This document shows positions 16,970-26,091 of a stretch of 64,000 nt of DNA, piece by piece (the stretch's first letter is position 1; each line of letters starts with the position of its first letter). A program made the translations under genes and the position numbers. The stretch lies in assembly GCF_900111745.1 (NCBI RefSeq), contig NZ_FOIJ01000003.1, positions 62,001 through 126,000 on the forward strand, given 5' to 3'. A model generated the notes under the pieces. It did no database searches, was not told the DNA's origin, and worked only from the letters and a program-made list of their open reading frames with translations. This DNA comes from Stigmatella erecta (GTDB lineage: Bacteria > Myxococcota > Myxococcia > Myxococcales > Myxococcaceae).

Positions 16970-17415
16970 GCCCTCCCCCGCCCGTCCAGGTCCGCGTCGT
17001 CCGTCCGTTTCAGGCCTCCCCGGAGCGCGTCTTCGACGCCTGGCTGGATCCTCAATGGATCCGCCGGTGGATGTTCGGCGCCGCCGTCCGGGACGAGGAA
17101 ATCCTGCGGATCGCCAACGACGCGCGCGTGGGCGGCACGTTCTCCTTCCTCGTGCGCCGGACCTCCGGGGAGATCGACCACGTCGGCACGTACCTCGTCC
17201 TCGACCGGCCCCGCCGCCTCGTCTTCACCTGGGCCATCGGGCAGGAGACGGCGGAGCTCAGCCGGGTGAGCATCGACATCGCCCCGAAAGGAGCGGGCTG
17301 CGAGCTCACCCTCGTCCACGACATGGACCCGAAGTGGGCAGAGTACGCGGGCCGCACCGAGGCGGGCTGGAACACCATGCTCGGCGCCCTGGAGCGGGCG
17401 CTCGGCACGGCCTGA
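16966..17415 (+). CDS. SRPBCC (AHSA1/START-like) domain protein
   Basis: 149 aa, translationally coupled to arsR by an ATGA overlap. Typical elements are QASPERVFDAWLDPQWIRRWMF, the strand GGTFSFLVRR, and the closing helix GRTEAGWNTMLGALERAL. It is a cytoplasmic ligand-cavity protein of unknown ligand, probably acting with the ArsR partner. The gene ends exactly where the convergent FMN reductase gene ends (17416), leaving no intergenic sequence. Confidence 0.88.
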   Translation: MSPPPPVQVRVVRPFQASPERVFDAWLDPQWIRRWMFGAAVRDEEILRIANDARVGGTFSFLVRRTSGEIDHVGTYLVLDRPRRLVFTWAIGQETAELSRVSIDIAPKGAGCELTLVHDMDPKWAEYAGRTEAGWNTMLGALERALGTA

Positions 17416-17976
17416 CTACTTCTTGCGCAGCGGCTTGAGCGCCCCGCCCCAGGCCACCACCTGGTCCAGCAGGGTGTTGACCGTGGCCTCGTGGCGGGCG
17501 GCGGGCTTGAACACGGTGTAGTTCTCGAAGTCCGTGGAGAGCGAGAGCGCCACCTGGGCCCGCACGTCCGCCACCTGCAGCTCGCCCATGATGAGCCGCA
17601 GGTTCTCCACGGCGCGCGTGCCGCCCGCGCTGCCGTAGCCCACGAAGCCGGCCGCCTTGTTGTTCCACTCCTTATAGAGGTAGTCGATCGCGTTCTTCAG
17701 CGCCCCGGACGTCGCGTGGTTGTACTCGGGCGTCACGAAGATGTAGGCGTCGAAGGGGTCGATCTTCGCGGACCAGGCCTGGGTGTGCGCGTGGGCGTAC
17801 TTGCCCTGGGACGGCGGCACGGGCTCATCGAGCAGTGGCAGGTTGAAATCCTGGAGGTCCACCACCTCGAACTCGGCATCGCTCCGCTTCTTCGCGATGT
17901 CATGGACCCACTGGGCCACGGCCGCGGCCTTGCGGCCCGGGCGCGTGCTGCCGACGATGATTGCCACCTTGAGCAT
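17416..17976 (-). CDS. NAD(P)H-dependent FMN reductase
   Basis: 186 aa from the ATG at 17976 with CAGGAGG upstream. The flavodoxin-like fold is shown by the FMN phosphate loop GSTRPGRKAAAV near the N-terminus and by TPEYNHATSGALKNAIDYLY, which contacts the isoalloxazine ring. The family (ArsH/chromate/azo reductase-like) reduces quinones, azo dyes or FMN with NAD(P)H. The substrate here cannot be told from sequence. It is convergent with the SRPBCC gene and divergent from the trypsin-like gene. Confidence 0.92.
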   Translation of the reverse strand: MLKVAIIVGSTRPGRKAAAVAQWVHDIAKKRSDAEFEVVDLQDFNLPLLDEPVPPSQGKYAHAHTQAWSAKIDPFDAYIFVTPEYNHATSGALKNAIDYLYKEWNNKAAGFVGYGSAGGTRAVENLRLIMGELQVADVRAQVALSLSTDFENYTVFKPAARHEATVNTLLDQVVAWGGALKPLRKK

Positions 17977-18095
17977 GGTTCGCTGTCCTCCTGAGGACCG
18001 TTGGCGCTGCCCCCCAGGCATATGCGCGCGGGCCGCCGGACTCAATTCCTTCGCCCTCCCTGTGTCCAGCCCTGGGTGCTAACCTCGCGCCCGCG

Positions 18096-18698
18096 TTGAC
18101 GCTCCGCCTCCTTGTCCTGATCCTCGGTTTCAGCCTCACGGCCCACGCCGCCCCCCGTGACGGGCGCCCCACGCGCGCGGACCTCCAGCGGGTGATGGAG
18201 GCGCACGCGCGCTCGGTGGTCCGCGTCCACGGGCCCCGCCGCGCCGGGCCCGGGGTCATCGTGGGCAGCCAGGGGCAGGTGCTCACCTCCGTGGAGCACG
18301 TCAGCCTGGAGGCCGCGGAGGTGGAGTTCGGCGGCAAGAAGCTCACGGGCGCGGTGGTGCTCGCCCATGCCGGGCTGAAGATCGCCGTCGTGGCCGTGCC
18401 CACGGGCGCCTACCCCTCCGTGCCCGTGAAGGTGCAGCCCGAGGGGCTGGACGGGCAGTGGCTCATCGGCGTTGTGGCGGGCAAGCGCAAGCAGGACGCG
18501 CGCCCCTTCACCGCCGTGGCCCGGAGCGCCCAGGCCCCCTTCGTGGACCTGGACCTGCCGCTCGCCCCGGGCAGCCCCCTGTTCGATGCCCAGGGCCGCC
18601 TGGCCGCGGTGGTCGTCCAGCCGCGCCGCGGGGGCTGCCGGGCCCTGCCGCTCGCCTCCGTGCAGCACCAGCTCGCCTCCGTGAAGGAGCGCCCGTGA
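18096..18698 (+). CDS. Trypsin-like protein with degraded triad, myxosortase neighbour
   Basis: 200 aa from a TTG start that immediately precedes a clear signal peptide (LRLLVLILGFSLTAHA); no better upstream start exists. The chymotrypsin-like fold is recognisable: TSVEHV holds the catalytic His, and LAPGSPLFD corresponds to the G-x-S-G region with its Ser kept. The catalytic Asp position (AHAGLKIAVV) is not Asp, so activity is doubtful. It overlaps the CPBP protease gene by 4 bp (GTGA). I recall such a pair in M. xanthus as MXAN_2756/MXAN_2755, but could not check this. Confidence 0.72.
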   Translation: MTLRLLVLILGFSLTAHAAPRDGRPTRADLQRVMEAHARSVVRVHGPRRAGPGVIVGSQGQVLTSVEHVSLEAAEVEFGGKKLTGAVVLAHAGLKIAVVAVPTGAYPSVPVKVQPEGLDGQWLIGVVAGKRKQDARPFTAVARSAQAPFVDLDLPLAPGSPLFDAQGRLAAVVVQPRRGGCRALPLASVQHQLASVKERP

Positions 18699-19417
18699 GC
18701 CACCCCGCGCGCACGCCCTGGGGCCTGTCCGCCGTCCAGGAGGTGGGGCTCCTGTGGGCCCTGGGCTTCCTGGGCATCATCCTCTCCTTCCTGCTGTTTG
18801 GCGGCTCCAGCATCCCCAAGCTGGTGGCCACGCTGGGCTTTCTCTACCTGCCGGTCATCGCCATGCGCTGGCGGGACGAGGACTACCGGGACTACGGCCT
18901 CACCCTGCGCGCCTGGCGCCAGGACGTGCGGCTGTTTGTCCTCATGTGCCTCATCGTCGGGCCGCTGTTCTTCGCGGGCTTCTTCGTCTGGGTGGAGGTG
19001 TTGCAGCACCTGCCGCCCGAGCTGAAGCGGATGCTGTCGCCGCACCGGGGGCCCGCCCAGTTCATCCCCCAGCTGCCCCCGCGCTTCGGCGAGTGGATCA
19101 TCGACCAGCTCTTCGTCGTGGCGCTGCCCGAGGAGTTCTTCTACCGGGGCTACATGCAGTCGAGGCTCCGGGATGCCTGGCCCCAGGGCCGCAAGGTGCT
19201 GGGGGCGCGGCTGGGCCCCGCCTTCTGGGTGACGGCGTTGCTGTTTGCCCTGGGGCACCTGGCCATCTTCCAGGCCTGGCGCCTGGCGGTGTTCTTCCCC
19301 GCCCTGCTGTTCGGGTGGATGCGCGAGCGCACCGGCACCGTGCTTGGCGCCGCGCTCTTCCACGCCGCCTGCAACCTCTACATCCGCTTCCTGGAGCTCT
19401 CCTTCTTCGGCACCTGA
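18695..19417 (+). CDS. CPBP glutamic intramembrane protease, myxosortase-like
   Basis: 240 aa from a GTG overlapping the previous stop. It has about six membrane helices and all CPBP/Rce1 motifs: EEFFYRG (E-E-x3-R), ALLFALGH (F-x3-H) and HAACN (H-x3-N), which form the active site in the membrane. In myxobacteria one branch of this family (MrtX) is thought to process MYXO-CTERM surface proteins. The trypsin-like gene in front supports that assignment, but other CPBP proteases have different jobs. No MYXO-CTERM protein is seen in this window. Confidence 0.8.
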   Translation: MSHPARTPWGLSAVQEVGLLWALGFLGIILSFLLFGGSSIPKLVATLGFLYLPVIAMRWRDEDYRDYGLTLRAWRQDVRLFVLMCLIVGPLFFAGFFVWVEVLQHLPPELKRMLSPHRGPAQFIPQLPPRFGEWIIDQLFVVALPEEFFYRGYMQSRLRDAWPQGRKVLGARLGPAFWVTALLFALGHLAIFQAWRLAVFFPALLFGWMRERTGTVLGAALFHAACNLYIRFLELSFFGT

Positions 19418-19543
19418 ACGGCTGGAGGAACGTCCGCTATATTGGATTTTTCTCTAACGAATTTTGAACATTAGGTGTACTGTCGCGGTGGACGCGCCGC
19501 ATTCCGGCGGTCGGCGTCTCACCTCCACAGGGGAGTCCTCCCA

Positions 19544-22500
19544 GTGAACCTTCCTCCGAGAGTCCCGGCGCGCGCGCTTGGCGCGACGCTCGTGTTGACC
19601 TTTGTGTTGTGGGCCTTGCCCACCTGGGCCCAGCAAGGCGCCTCCGTGCTCACGGGCACGGTGCTGGACGCGAGCAACCAGCAACCCGTCGCCGACGTGA
19701 CGGTCACCGCCACCGCCGCCACGCTCCAGGGCGAAGAGGTGGCCGTCACCGACAGCACGGGGCTCTACCGGCTGCCGCAGCTGCCCCCGGGCGTGTACAC
19801 GCTGCGCTTCGAGCGCGAGGGCTACCAGCCCTACTCGCGCGCCGAAGTCACCCTGCGCCTCAACCGCACCATCCGGCTCAACGTGCAGATTCTCCCGGAT
19901 GAGTTCCAGACGAGCATCGAGGTGTCGGGCACCCCGCCGGCCATCGACGTGGGCTCCACGCGCACCGGCGTGAGCGTGGGCGCCGAGACGGTGCAGAACC
20001 TGGCGTTGATCCGCCCGGGCTCCAAGGGCTCCGCGGCGCGCTCCTTCGAGAGCCTGGCGGAGCTGGCCCCGGGCGCCACCAGCGACGCCTACGGCATCTC
20101 GCTCAACGGCACCAGCTCCCCGGAGAACGGCTTCCTGGTGGACGGCCTGGCCACGGGCAACCCGGCCATCGGCGTGCTGGGCTCGCCCGTCTCCGTGGAG
20201 TTCATCGAGGAGGTGAACGTCATCACCGGCGGCTTCATGCCCGAGTTCGGCCGCTCCACGGGCGGCGTGGTGACGGCGGTCACCAAGTCCGGCTCCAACG
20301 AATTCCACGGCTCGCTCTTCACCAACCTCACCCCGGGCTTCCTGGAGGGCGGGGCCACCCGGGTGGCGCGCGAGGGCAGCGTCATCACCACGGACCAGAA
20401 GCTGTGGAACCTGGGCGACTTCGGGGCGACGCTGGGCGGCCCCCTCCTCAAGGACAAGCTCTGGTTCTTCGCGGGCGTGGCGCCCTCGTTCACCCGCCGC
20501 CGGCTGGAGCGCAACCTCAACACCTTCGTGCTGAATGAGCAGGGCCAGCGCGTGCGCGACGCCGAGGGCTTCTCGCGGACCGAGCGCATCCCCGGCACCA
20601 CCACCACCTACTTCGCCGACCAGCGCGCGGTGCAGTACCTGGGCAAGCTCACGTGGCAGGCCGCCACGGACCACACCCTCACCCTGTCCGCCTACGGCTC
20701 CCCCACGCGCTCCGGAGGCGCGGGCCGCTTCGCCTACCGGCTGGAGGACCAGGCCGTGGAGGTGGAGAACATCGCCGGGGCCTACAGCGCGCTGGCCCAC
20801 CGCAACACGCAGGACTCGCGCGATCTGTCGCTGAAGCTGGCCTCGTCCTTCCTGGACAAGAAGGTCCTGCTGGACGCCAACATCGGCTGGCACCACCAGA
20901 ACGACACCAGCCTGCCGGTGGACGGCAGCGGCATTGGCAACGCCACGGGGTTCTCGGGCATCCCCCAGTTCGAGATGCGGCGCAACACGCCCTTCTATGC
21001 CATCACCGACCTGGAGGCGCTGCCGGACCCCTCGGTGTGCAACCCCGTCAACGGCGTGTCCCCGTGCACGGTGACCAACTACCTGCTGGGCGGCCCGGGC
21101 CTGCTGCTGGACCGGACCGTGGAGCGCTACCAGGGCAACGTGGTGGGCACGCTGCTGCTGAGCGGCCTGGGCCACCACGTCATCAAGGCCGGCCTGGACG
21201 TGGAGGTGATGCAGAACAAGGACACGCGCGCCTACTCGGGCCGGGTGCTCTACCGGGAGGCCGTCAACGGCAGCACCTTCCAGGACTTCCGCGCCTTCGG
21301 CTACCTCACCGGCCCGGACGAGGCGGTGGTCCAGCCCTCGGTGCCCACCTCCACGCGCGCCACCGCCGTGGGCGGCTTCCTCCAGGACAGCTGGAGCGTG
21401 CTGGACACGGTCACCCTCAACCTGGGCCTGCGCTACGACGCGCAGACCATCGAGGGCAACAACGGGGCCGAGGCCTTCGACTTGTCCAACCAGCTCTCCC
21501 CACGCGTGGGCGTCATCTACGACTTCACCCAGCAGGGCCGCTCGAAGCTGTTCGCCAGCTACGCGCGCTACTACCAGAACGCCGTGCTGGCCATGGTCAA
21601 CTCGCAGTTCTCCAACATCACCCGCCTGCAGGCCAACCGCACCCGCGCCGCCCAGAACGGCGCCCCCGGGTGTGATCCGCTCCGCCAGGAGGCGCCCTAC
21701 ACCGAGTGCCGCGACGAGCGGAACATCGTCCGCAGCGGCCCGGAGTCCGTCAGCCGGCTCTATAGCCAGACGTTCGCCATCAACAGCCCGGTGGACCCGG
21801 ACCTGAAGCCCCAGTCCTCGGATGAGTTCGTGGTGGGCGGCGAGTACGAGCTGCTGCCCGGGGCCAGCGTGGGCATCACCTACACCCACCGGAACATGAA
21901 CGACGTCATCGAGGACATGTCCCGCAACGAGGCCACCAACTACTTCATCGGCAACCCGGGCCGGGGCATCGCCAGCGACTTCCCCAAGGCCGTGCGCGAC
22001 TACGACGCCGTGTCGCTGCTCTTCAACAAGACGTTCTCGGACCTGTGGCTCATCCAGGCCAACTACACGTGGTCGCGCCTGTACGGGAACTACTCCGGCC
22101 TGTTCCGCCCGGAGAACCTCCAGCTGGCCCCCAACGTCACCTCGGACTTCGACCTGGTCTCCCTGACGGAGAACCACACCGGCCTGCTGCCGATCGACCG
22201 GACGCACTCGCTCAAGTTCTACGGGGCCAAGGAGCTGATGCTCTCCGGCGCGGCGAGCCTCAACCTGGGGCTCTCGTACCGGGGCGCCTCGGGCGCGCCG
22301 CTCAACGTGCTGGGCACCCACTACATCTATGGTCCGGACTTCACCTTCATCCTGCCGCGCGGCAGCGGCGGCCGCCTGCCGTGGGTGCATGCCTTCGACA
22401 CGCGCCTGGCGTTCAACTACCGGCTCACCCGGGACACGGTGGCCTCGGTGAGCCTGGACATCTTCAACCTGTTCAACTTCCAGGCGGTGACGAGCATGGA

Positions 22501-22678
22501 TCAGCGCTACACGGAGGACACCGTGGACGCGCTCGTGGGCGGCACGCCAGAGCAGCTCGCCGGCCTGACGCCGCGCGGGGACACCTCCCGCGCCGTGGTC
22601 GTCAACCCCAACTACGGCAAACCCCTCTCCTACCAGCCGCCGCGCAGCGTCCGGCTCGGTGCGCGCCTCTCGTTCTAA
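19544..22678 (+). CDS. TonB-dependent receptor with N-terminal carboxypeptidase-like domain
   Basis: 1044 aa from the GTG at 19544 with GGGGAG upstream. A signal peptide ends at about residue 24 (WALPTWAQQ). A carboxypeptidase regulatory-like beta domain follows (about 30-110, LTGTVLDASNQQPVADVTV), then a plug domain (about 125-250, VNVITGGFMPEFGRSTGGVV) and a long outer-membrane barrel ending in LGARLSF with the terminal Phe typical of such porins. This is the Oar-like group, common in myxobacteria. The transported substrate is unknown. A short AT-rich stretch (19437-19475) upstream probably holds the promoter. A lipoprotein gene follows 14 bp later. Confidence 0.9.
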   Translation: MNLPPRVPARALGATLVLTFVLWALPTWAQQGASVLTGTVLDASNQQPVADVTVTATAATLQGEEVAVTDSTGLYRLPQLPPGVYTLRFEREGYQPYSRAEVTLRLNRTIRLNVQILPDEFQTSIEVSGTPPAIDVGSTRTGVSVGAETVQNLALIRPGSKGSAARSFESLAELAPGATSDAYGISLNGTSSPENGFLVDGLATGNPAIGVLGSPVSVEFIEEVNVITGGFMPEFGRSTGGVVTAVTKSGSNEFHGSLFTNLTPGFLEGGATRVAREGSVITTDQKLWNLGDFGATLGGPLLKDKLWFFAGVAPSFTRRRLERNLNTFVLNEQGQRVRDAEGFSRTERIPGTTTTYFADQRAVQYLGKLTWQAATDHTLTLSAYGSPTRSGGAGRFAYRLEDQAVEVENIAGAYSALAHRNTQDSRDLSLKLASSFLDKKVLLDANIGWHHQNDTSLPVDGSGIGNATGFSGIPQFEMRRNTPFYAITDLEALPDPSVCNPVNGVSPCTVTNYLLGGPGLLLDRTVERYQGNVVGTLLLSGLGHHVIKAGLDVEVMQNKDTRAYSGRVLYREAVNGSTFQDFRAFGYLTGPDEAVVQPSVPTSTRATAVGGFLQDSWSVLDTVTLNLGLRYDAQTIEGNNGAEAFDLSNQLSPRVGVIYDFTQQGRSKLFASYARYYQNAVLAMVNSQFSNITRLQANRTRAAQNGAPGCDPLRQEAPYTECRDERNIVRSGPESVSRLYSQTFAINSPVDPDLKPQSSDEFVVGGEYELLPGASVGITYTHRNMNDVIEDMSRNEATNYFIGNPGRGIASDFPKAVRDYDAVSLLFNKTFSDLWLIQANYTWSRLYGNYSGLFRPENLQLAPNVTSDFDLVSLTENHTGLLPIDRTHSLKFYGAKELMLSGAASLNLGLSYRGASGAPLNVLGTHYIYGPDFTFILPRGSGGRLPWVHAFDTRLAFNYRLTRDTVASVSLDIFNLFNFQAVTSMDQRYTEDTVDALVGGTPEQLAGLTPRGDTSRAVVVNPNYGKPLSYQPPRSVRLGARLSF

Positions 22679-22692
22679 GCGGAGCCCTCCCC

Positions 22693-23394
22693 ATGAAGAC
22701 CCTTCCAGCCTTCTCGTGGATCCTTCTCCTCGGGGGCGCGGCCAGCCTGGGCGCGTGTGCCGCGGAGCAACCCCTGCCCCAGTGCACCGTGGGCCGCGGC
22801 GAGCACGCCGTGCGCTATACCCTGGTGGGCGGCACCGGCGCGTGCGCCGCCAAGCGCGCCGAGAAGCTCGGGGCCCAGATTTTCCGCACCCCGGGCTCGG
22901 GCGAGCCCCCCTCGCTGGTGTTCAAGCCCGGCCCCCTGGCCGCCAACGAGGGCAAGGACCCGGCCCACCCCGTCACCGCCACGGGCTTCTTCACCCGCGA
23001 ATACCCCTCGGACGAGGAGATCTGCGAGGTGCCCACCCTGTCCGAGGCCCGGCAGCTCGTGGCGCGGGCCAACGGGGCCCCCGTGGACGTGCGCTACCAG
23101 TGGAGCAACATCCGCGTGCAGGGCTCCTCCGCCATCCCGGGCACCCAGTGGACCGCGGACCTCACCTACTCGGAGGATGACTGCACGGCCACCTATCAGG
23201 CCGTGGGCCTCTTCCCGGCCCTCAAGTGCGAGCGGACCGAGGTGCGCAACGGCCAGAACGTGGTGGTGAGGGATCCGGCCATCTGCGCCCTGCCGCGGCC
23301 CAGCCTGTCCATCGATCCGGCCTTCCCCACCCTGTGTGACGAGACCACCAACCTGTGCGTGCTGGACGGGCAGCCCCCGTCCCTCAAGCCGTGA
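22693..23394 (+). CDS. Hypothetical Cys-rich lipoprotein
   Basis: 233 aa with a lipoprotein signal (LLLGGAASLGAC, lipobox LGAC). The mature part has at least eight Cys, several near acidic residues (EEICEV, EDDCTAT, TLCDETTNLC), so disulfides are likely. It starts 14 bp after the TonB-dependent receptor stop and is probably in the same operon, which suggests a surface or periplasmic partner of that receptor. I do not recognise the family. Confidence 0.75.
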   Translation: MKTLPAFSWILLLGGAASLGACAAEQPLPQCTVGRGEHAVRYTLVGGTGACAAKRAEKLGAQIFRTPGSGEPPSLVFKPGPLAANEGKDPAHPVTATGFFTREYPSDEEICEVPTLSEARQLVARANGAPVDVRYQWSNIRVQGSSAIPGTQWTADLTYSEDDCTATYQAVGLFPALKCERTEVRNGQNVVVRDPAICALPRPSLSIDPAFPTLCDETTNLCVLDGQPPSLKP

Positions 23395-23416
23395 CACCGG
23401 GGCGGCCCGGGCCCGC

Positions 23417-24250
23417 TCAGGGCGCGGGAAGCTGCCGCACCTGGAGCGTGCCCCCCACCGCGAGCGTGGCCCCCGGGGGCAGCTCCACCCAGCCCGCCGG
23501 GCGCTTCAGGTGGCTGGCCACCACCACGGCGCGGCGGCGGCGGTGGGCCCCCACGCTGGGCTGCGTCTCCGGGGTGCTGGGCCCCACGCCACACACCTCG
23601 CAGTGGTCCGTGCCCTCCAGCCGCGTGTAGTAGAGCGGCACCGCGCCCCAGCGCGTGGCCAGCAGCACGTGGCCGTTGGTGGCCACCAGGTTCAGCAAGG
23701 AGGGGTGCACCGCCCCCGCCTTCGCCGCGGCCCGGTCCAGCGCCTGGGCGGTCTCCGCCAACAGGGCCCCGGCCACCTCCGCCTCCAGCCGGGGGTCCTC
23801 CGTGCGCCCCGTCTCCCGGAGCCGCTGGAGGAAGTGGGCGAACACCACCTCGCTGTCCGTGGCGCCGCGCACCTGCCGGCGCAGGAACTCCGGCAGCGCC
23901 TCCAGCAGCGGGGCCCGGAGGTGCTCGAAGCCCTCCAGCGCCCCCTGGTGCGCGAACAGCCAGCGGCGCACCCGGAACGGCTGGGTGTTCTCCTCCAGGG
24001 ACACCCCCAGGGGCAACTTCCCCACATGGCACAGCAGCACGCCGGACTCCTGCGGGGGCGCCAGGGCCTCCGGCGTCAGCCCCTCGTCCGAGGAGAAGCG
24101 CCGCATGAGCACCTCCCCGTCCGCGTACGCGCCCACCCCGGCCGCGTTCGCCCGGGTGTCCCCCTGGAGGCGCACCTGGCCTTCCAACCGGTGCAGCTCG
24201 CACCGCAGCAGGTTCGGATCGGACGTGAGCACGGCCAGGACGGCGGACAT
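23417..24250 (-). CDS. Class II glutamine amidotransferase-like protein lacking N-terminal Cys
   Basis: 277 aa from the ATG at 24250. The middle shows signatures of the YafJ/EgtC-type class II amidotransferases: RRWLFAHQGALEGF (usually WLFAHNG) and GATDSEVVFAHFL (G-x-TDSE). The family normally starts Met-Cys and uses that Cys as nucleophile; here the protein starts MSAVLAVLTSDPNLL with no Cys in the first 15 residues. It may therefore have lost amidase activity or use another residue. It is divergent from the Hsp70 operon. Confidence 0.72.
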   Translation of the reverse strand: MSAVLAVLTSDPNLLRCELHRLEGQVRLQGDTRANAAGVGAYADGEVLMRRFSSDEGLTPEALAPPQESGVLLCHVGKLPLGVSLEENTQPFRVRRWLFAHQGALEGFEHLRAPLLEALPEFLRRQVRGATDSEVVFAHFLQRLRETGRTEDPRLEAEVAGALLAETAQALDRAAAKAGAVHPSLLNLVATNGHVLLATRWGAVPLYYTRLEGTDHCEVCGVGPSTPETQPSVGAHRRRRAVVVASHLKRPAGWVELPPGATLAVGGTLQVRQLPAP

Positions 24251-24384
24251 GGGCGGTAACCCCCGGTCAGGAGTGGGTGTCTGCCCCATGCATAACGGCC
24301 GCCCCCGCCCCCCTCAACCCCGCCGCCTGAGCAGGCCTCACGCGCTAAGCCCTTGAAATGGCTGAGATTTACGACATAGAACGT

Positions 24385-24413
24385 TTGACACCCTGGGACC
24401 GGGAGGCGTAACC
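24385..24413 (+). promoter_or_regulatory. Putative vegetative promoter of the Hsp70 operon
   Basis: TTGACA (24385-24390) is followed after 17 bp by GTAACC (24408-24413). The -35 is perfect and the -10 weak. The spacing fits a housekeeping sigma factor, with the start codon about 55 bp downstream. Confidence 0.5.
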
Positions 24414-24468
24414 TCCGCCCGCTTTGGGCAAGACTCCTGCGATGGTGCAGGACTTCACCGGAGACGGA

Positions 24469-26070
24469 ATGTCGGACGAGATCGCGATTGGCGTCGACCT
24501 GGGCACCTCCTATTCGTGCGTGGCGGTGGTCCAGGACGGCCAGCCGGTGGTCATCCCCAACGAGTGGGGCGAGTCGAACCACGCCTCGTGCGTGTCGTTC
24601 CTCGATGACGGCTCGGTGCTGGTGGGCAACGCCGCCAAGAAGAACATCATCGCCGCGCCCGAGGCGACGGTGTACTCGGCCAAGCGGCTCATCGGCCGGT
24701 ACTTCTTCTCCGACGAGGTGAAGAAGGCCCAGGCGGTGATGCCCTACACCATCGTCGAGGGCGAGAACAACGCGGTGCGCATCCAGGTGCACGGCCAGAC
24801 GTACTCGCTGCCGGAGATCTCCGCGCTGGTGCTCAAGGAGATGAAGGCGGTGGCGGAGACGTACCTGGGGCGGGAGGTGACCAAGGCGGTGGTCACCGTG
24901 CCGGCGTACTTCAACGACAACCAGCGCCAGGCCACCAAGGACGCGGGGCGCATCGCGGGGCTGGAGGTGCTGCGCATCCTCAACGAGCCCACCGCGGCGG
25001 CGCTCGCCTACGGCTTCGGCCGGGACGTCAACCAGCGCGTGGTGGTGTACGACCTGGGCGGCGGCACCTTCGACGTGTCCATCCTGGAGATCGGCAAGGA
25101 CGTGTTCGAGGTGCTGTCCACCGCGGGCGACACGTACCTGGGCGGCGACGACTTCGACGACCGCATCATGACGTGGCTGGCCGAGGACTTCCTGGCCAAG
25201 ACGCGGCTGGACCTGCGCCAGAGCAAGTACTGCCTGCAGATGCTCAAGGACGCCGCCGAGCGGGCGAAGATCGAAGTGGGCCAGCACGGCACGGCGGAGA
25301 TCCTCTGCCAGGGCATCTGCCAGGACGGCAACGGCAACGTGATGGACCTGCGCAACACGCTGACCCATGACCAGTTCAACCGGATGGTCATGGACCTGGT
25401 GCAGCGCACCTTCAAGGTCTGCGACGAGGCGCTGCAGAGCGCGCGGCTGTCCGCCTCGGAGATCGACGCGGTCATCCTGGTGGGCGGCCCCACGCGGCTG
25501 CCCATCATCCGCAACTCCGTGAAGCACTACTTCCAGAAGGAGCCCATGGAGGGCATCAACCCCGACCAGGTGGTGTCGCTGGGGGCCTGCCTCCAGGCGC
25601 ACGCGCTCCTGGACGCGCACGCGGAGACGTTCCTGGTGGACGTCACCCCGCTGTCGCTGCGCATCGGCACCGTGGGCGGCTACACGGAGAAGGTCATCGA
25701 CAAGAACACGCCGGTGCCCATTGACCGCTCGAAGACGTTCACCACCAGCCGCGACGGCCAGGAGAAGGTGAAGATTCGCGTGTACCAGGGCGAGTCCAAC
25801 CGGGCCGAGGAGTGCGAGCTGCTCGGCGAGTTCGAGTTCTCCGGCTTCCGCATCGGCTACCGCGGGGACGTGAAAATCGAAGTGACGTTCGAGATCGACA
25901 CCAACGGCATGGTGAACGTGTCGGCCTGTGACGTCGAGACAGGCCAGAAGACGACCACCACGCTCACCCTCTCGTCGGGCATGTCCGAGACCGATATTCA
26001 GCGGTCCATCGACGCCACCCGGCAAATCCAGCTCGCAGGTCACGGCGGCGACTTGCCCTCCGTGGCCTAG
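24469..26070 (+). CDS. Hsp70-family protein without C-terminal lid
   Basis: 533 aa from the ATG at 24469 with GGAG upstream; ATG 24442 and TTG 24424 are weaker starts. The nucleotide-binding domain (about 1-380) has [41 protein letters not shown] and LVGGPTRLP. The substrate-binding beta domain follows (about 385-505, [11 protein letters not shown]). Normal DnaK is about 610-640 aa; here the alpha-helical lid is essentially missing. M. xanthus has a DnaK homologue, SglK, needed for social motility, and this could be its relative, though identity is unproven. It is followed by a J-domain gene, so chaperone and co-chaperone appear paired. Confidence 0.88.
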   Translation: MSDEIAIGVDLGTSYSCVAVVQDGQPVVIPNEWGESNHASCVSFLDDGSVLVGNAAKKNIIAAPEATVYSAKRLIGRYFFSDEVKKAQAVMPYTIVEGENNAVRIQVHGQTYSLPEISALVLKEMKAVAETYLGREVTKAVVTVPAYFNDNQRQATKDAGRIAGLEVLRILNEPTAAALAYGFGRDVNQRVVVYDLGGGTFDVSILEIGKDVFEVLSTAGDTYLGGDDFDDRIMTWLAEDFLAKTRLDLRQSKYCLQMLKDAAERAKIEVGQHGTAEILCQGICQDGNGNVMDLRNTLTHDQFNRMVMDLVQRTFKVCDEALQSARLSASEIDAVILVGGPTRLPIIRNSVKHYFQKEPMEGINPDQVVSLGACLQAHALLDAHAETFLVDVTPLSLRIGTVGGYTEKVIDKNTPVPIDRSKTFTTSRDGQEKVKIRVYQGESNRAEECELLGEFEFSGFRIGYRGDVKIEVTFEIDTNGMVNVSACDVETGQKTTTTLTLSSGMSETDIQRSIDATRQIQLAGHGGDLPSVA

Positions 26071-26091
26071 CCGCTTCCGCACGGAACGCCG

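Noticed and set aside
19454..22390. A 978-codon minus-strand frame
   Set aside because: Antisense to the TonB-dependent receptor; low-complexity composition.
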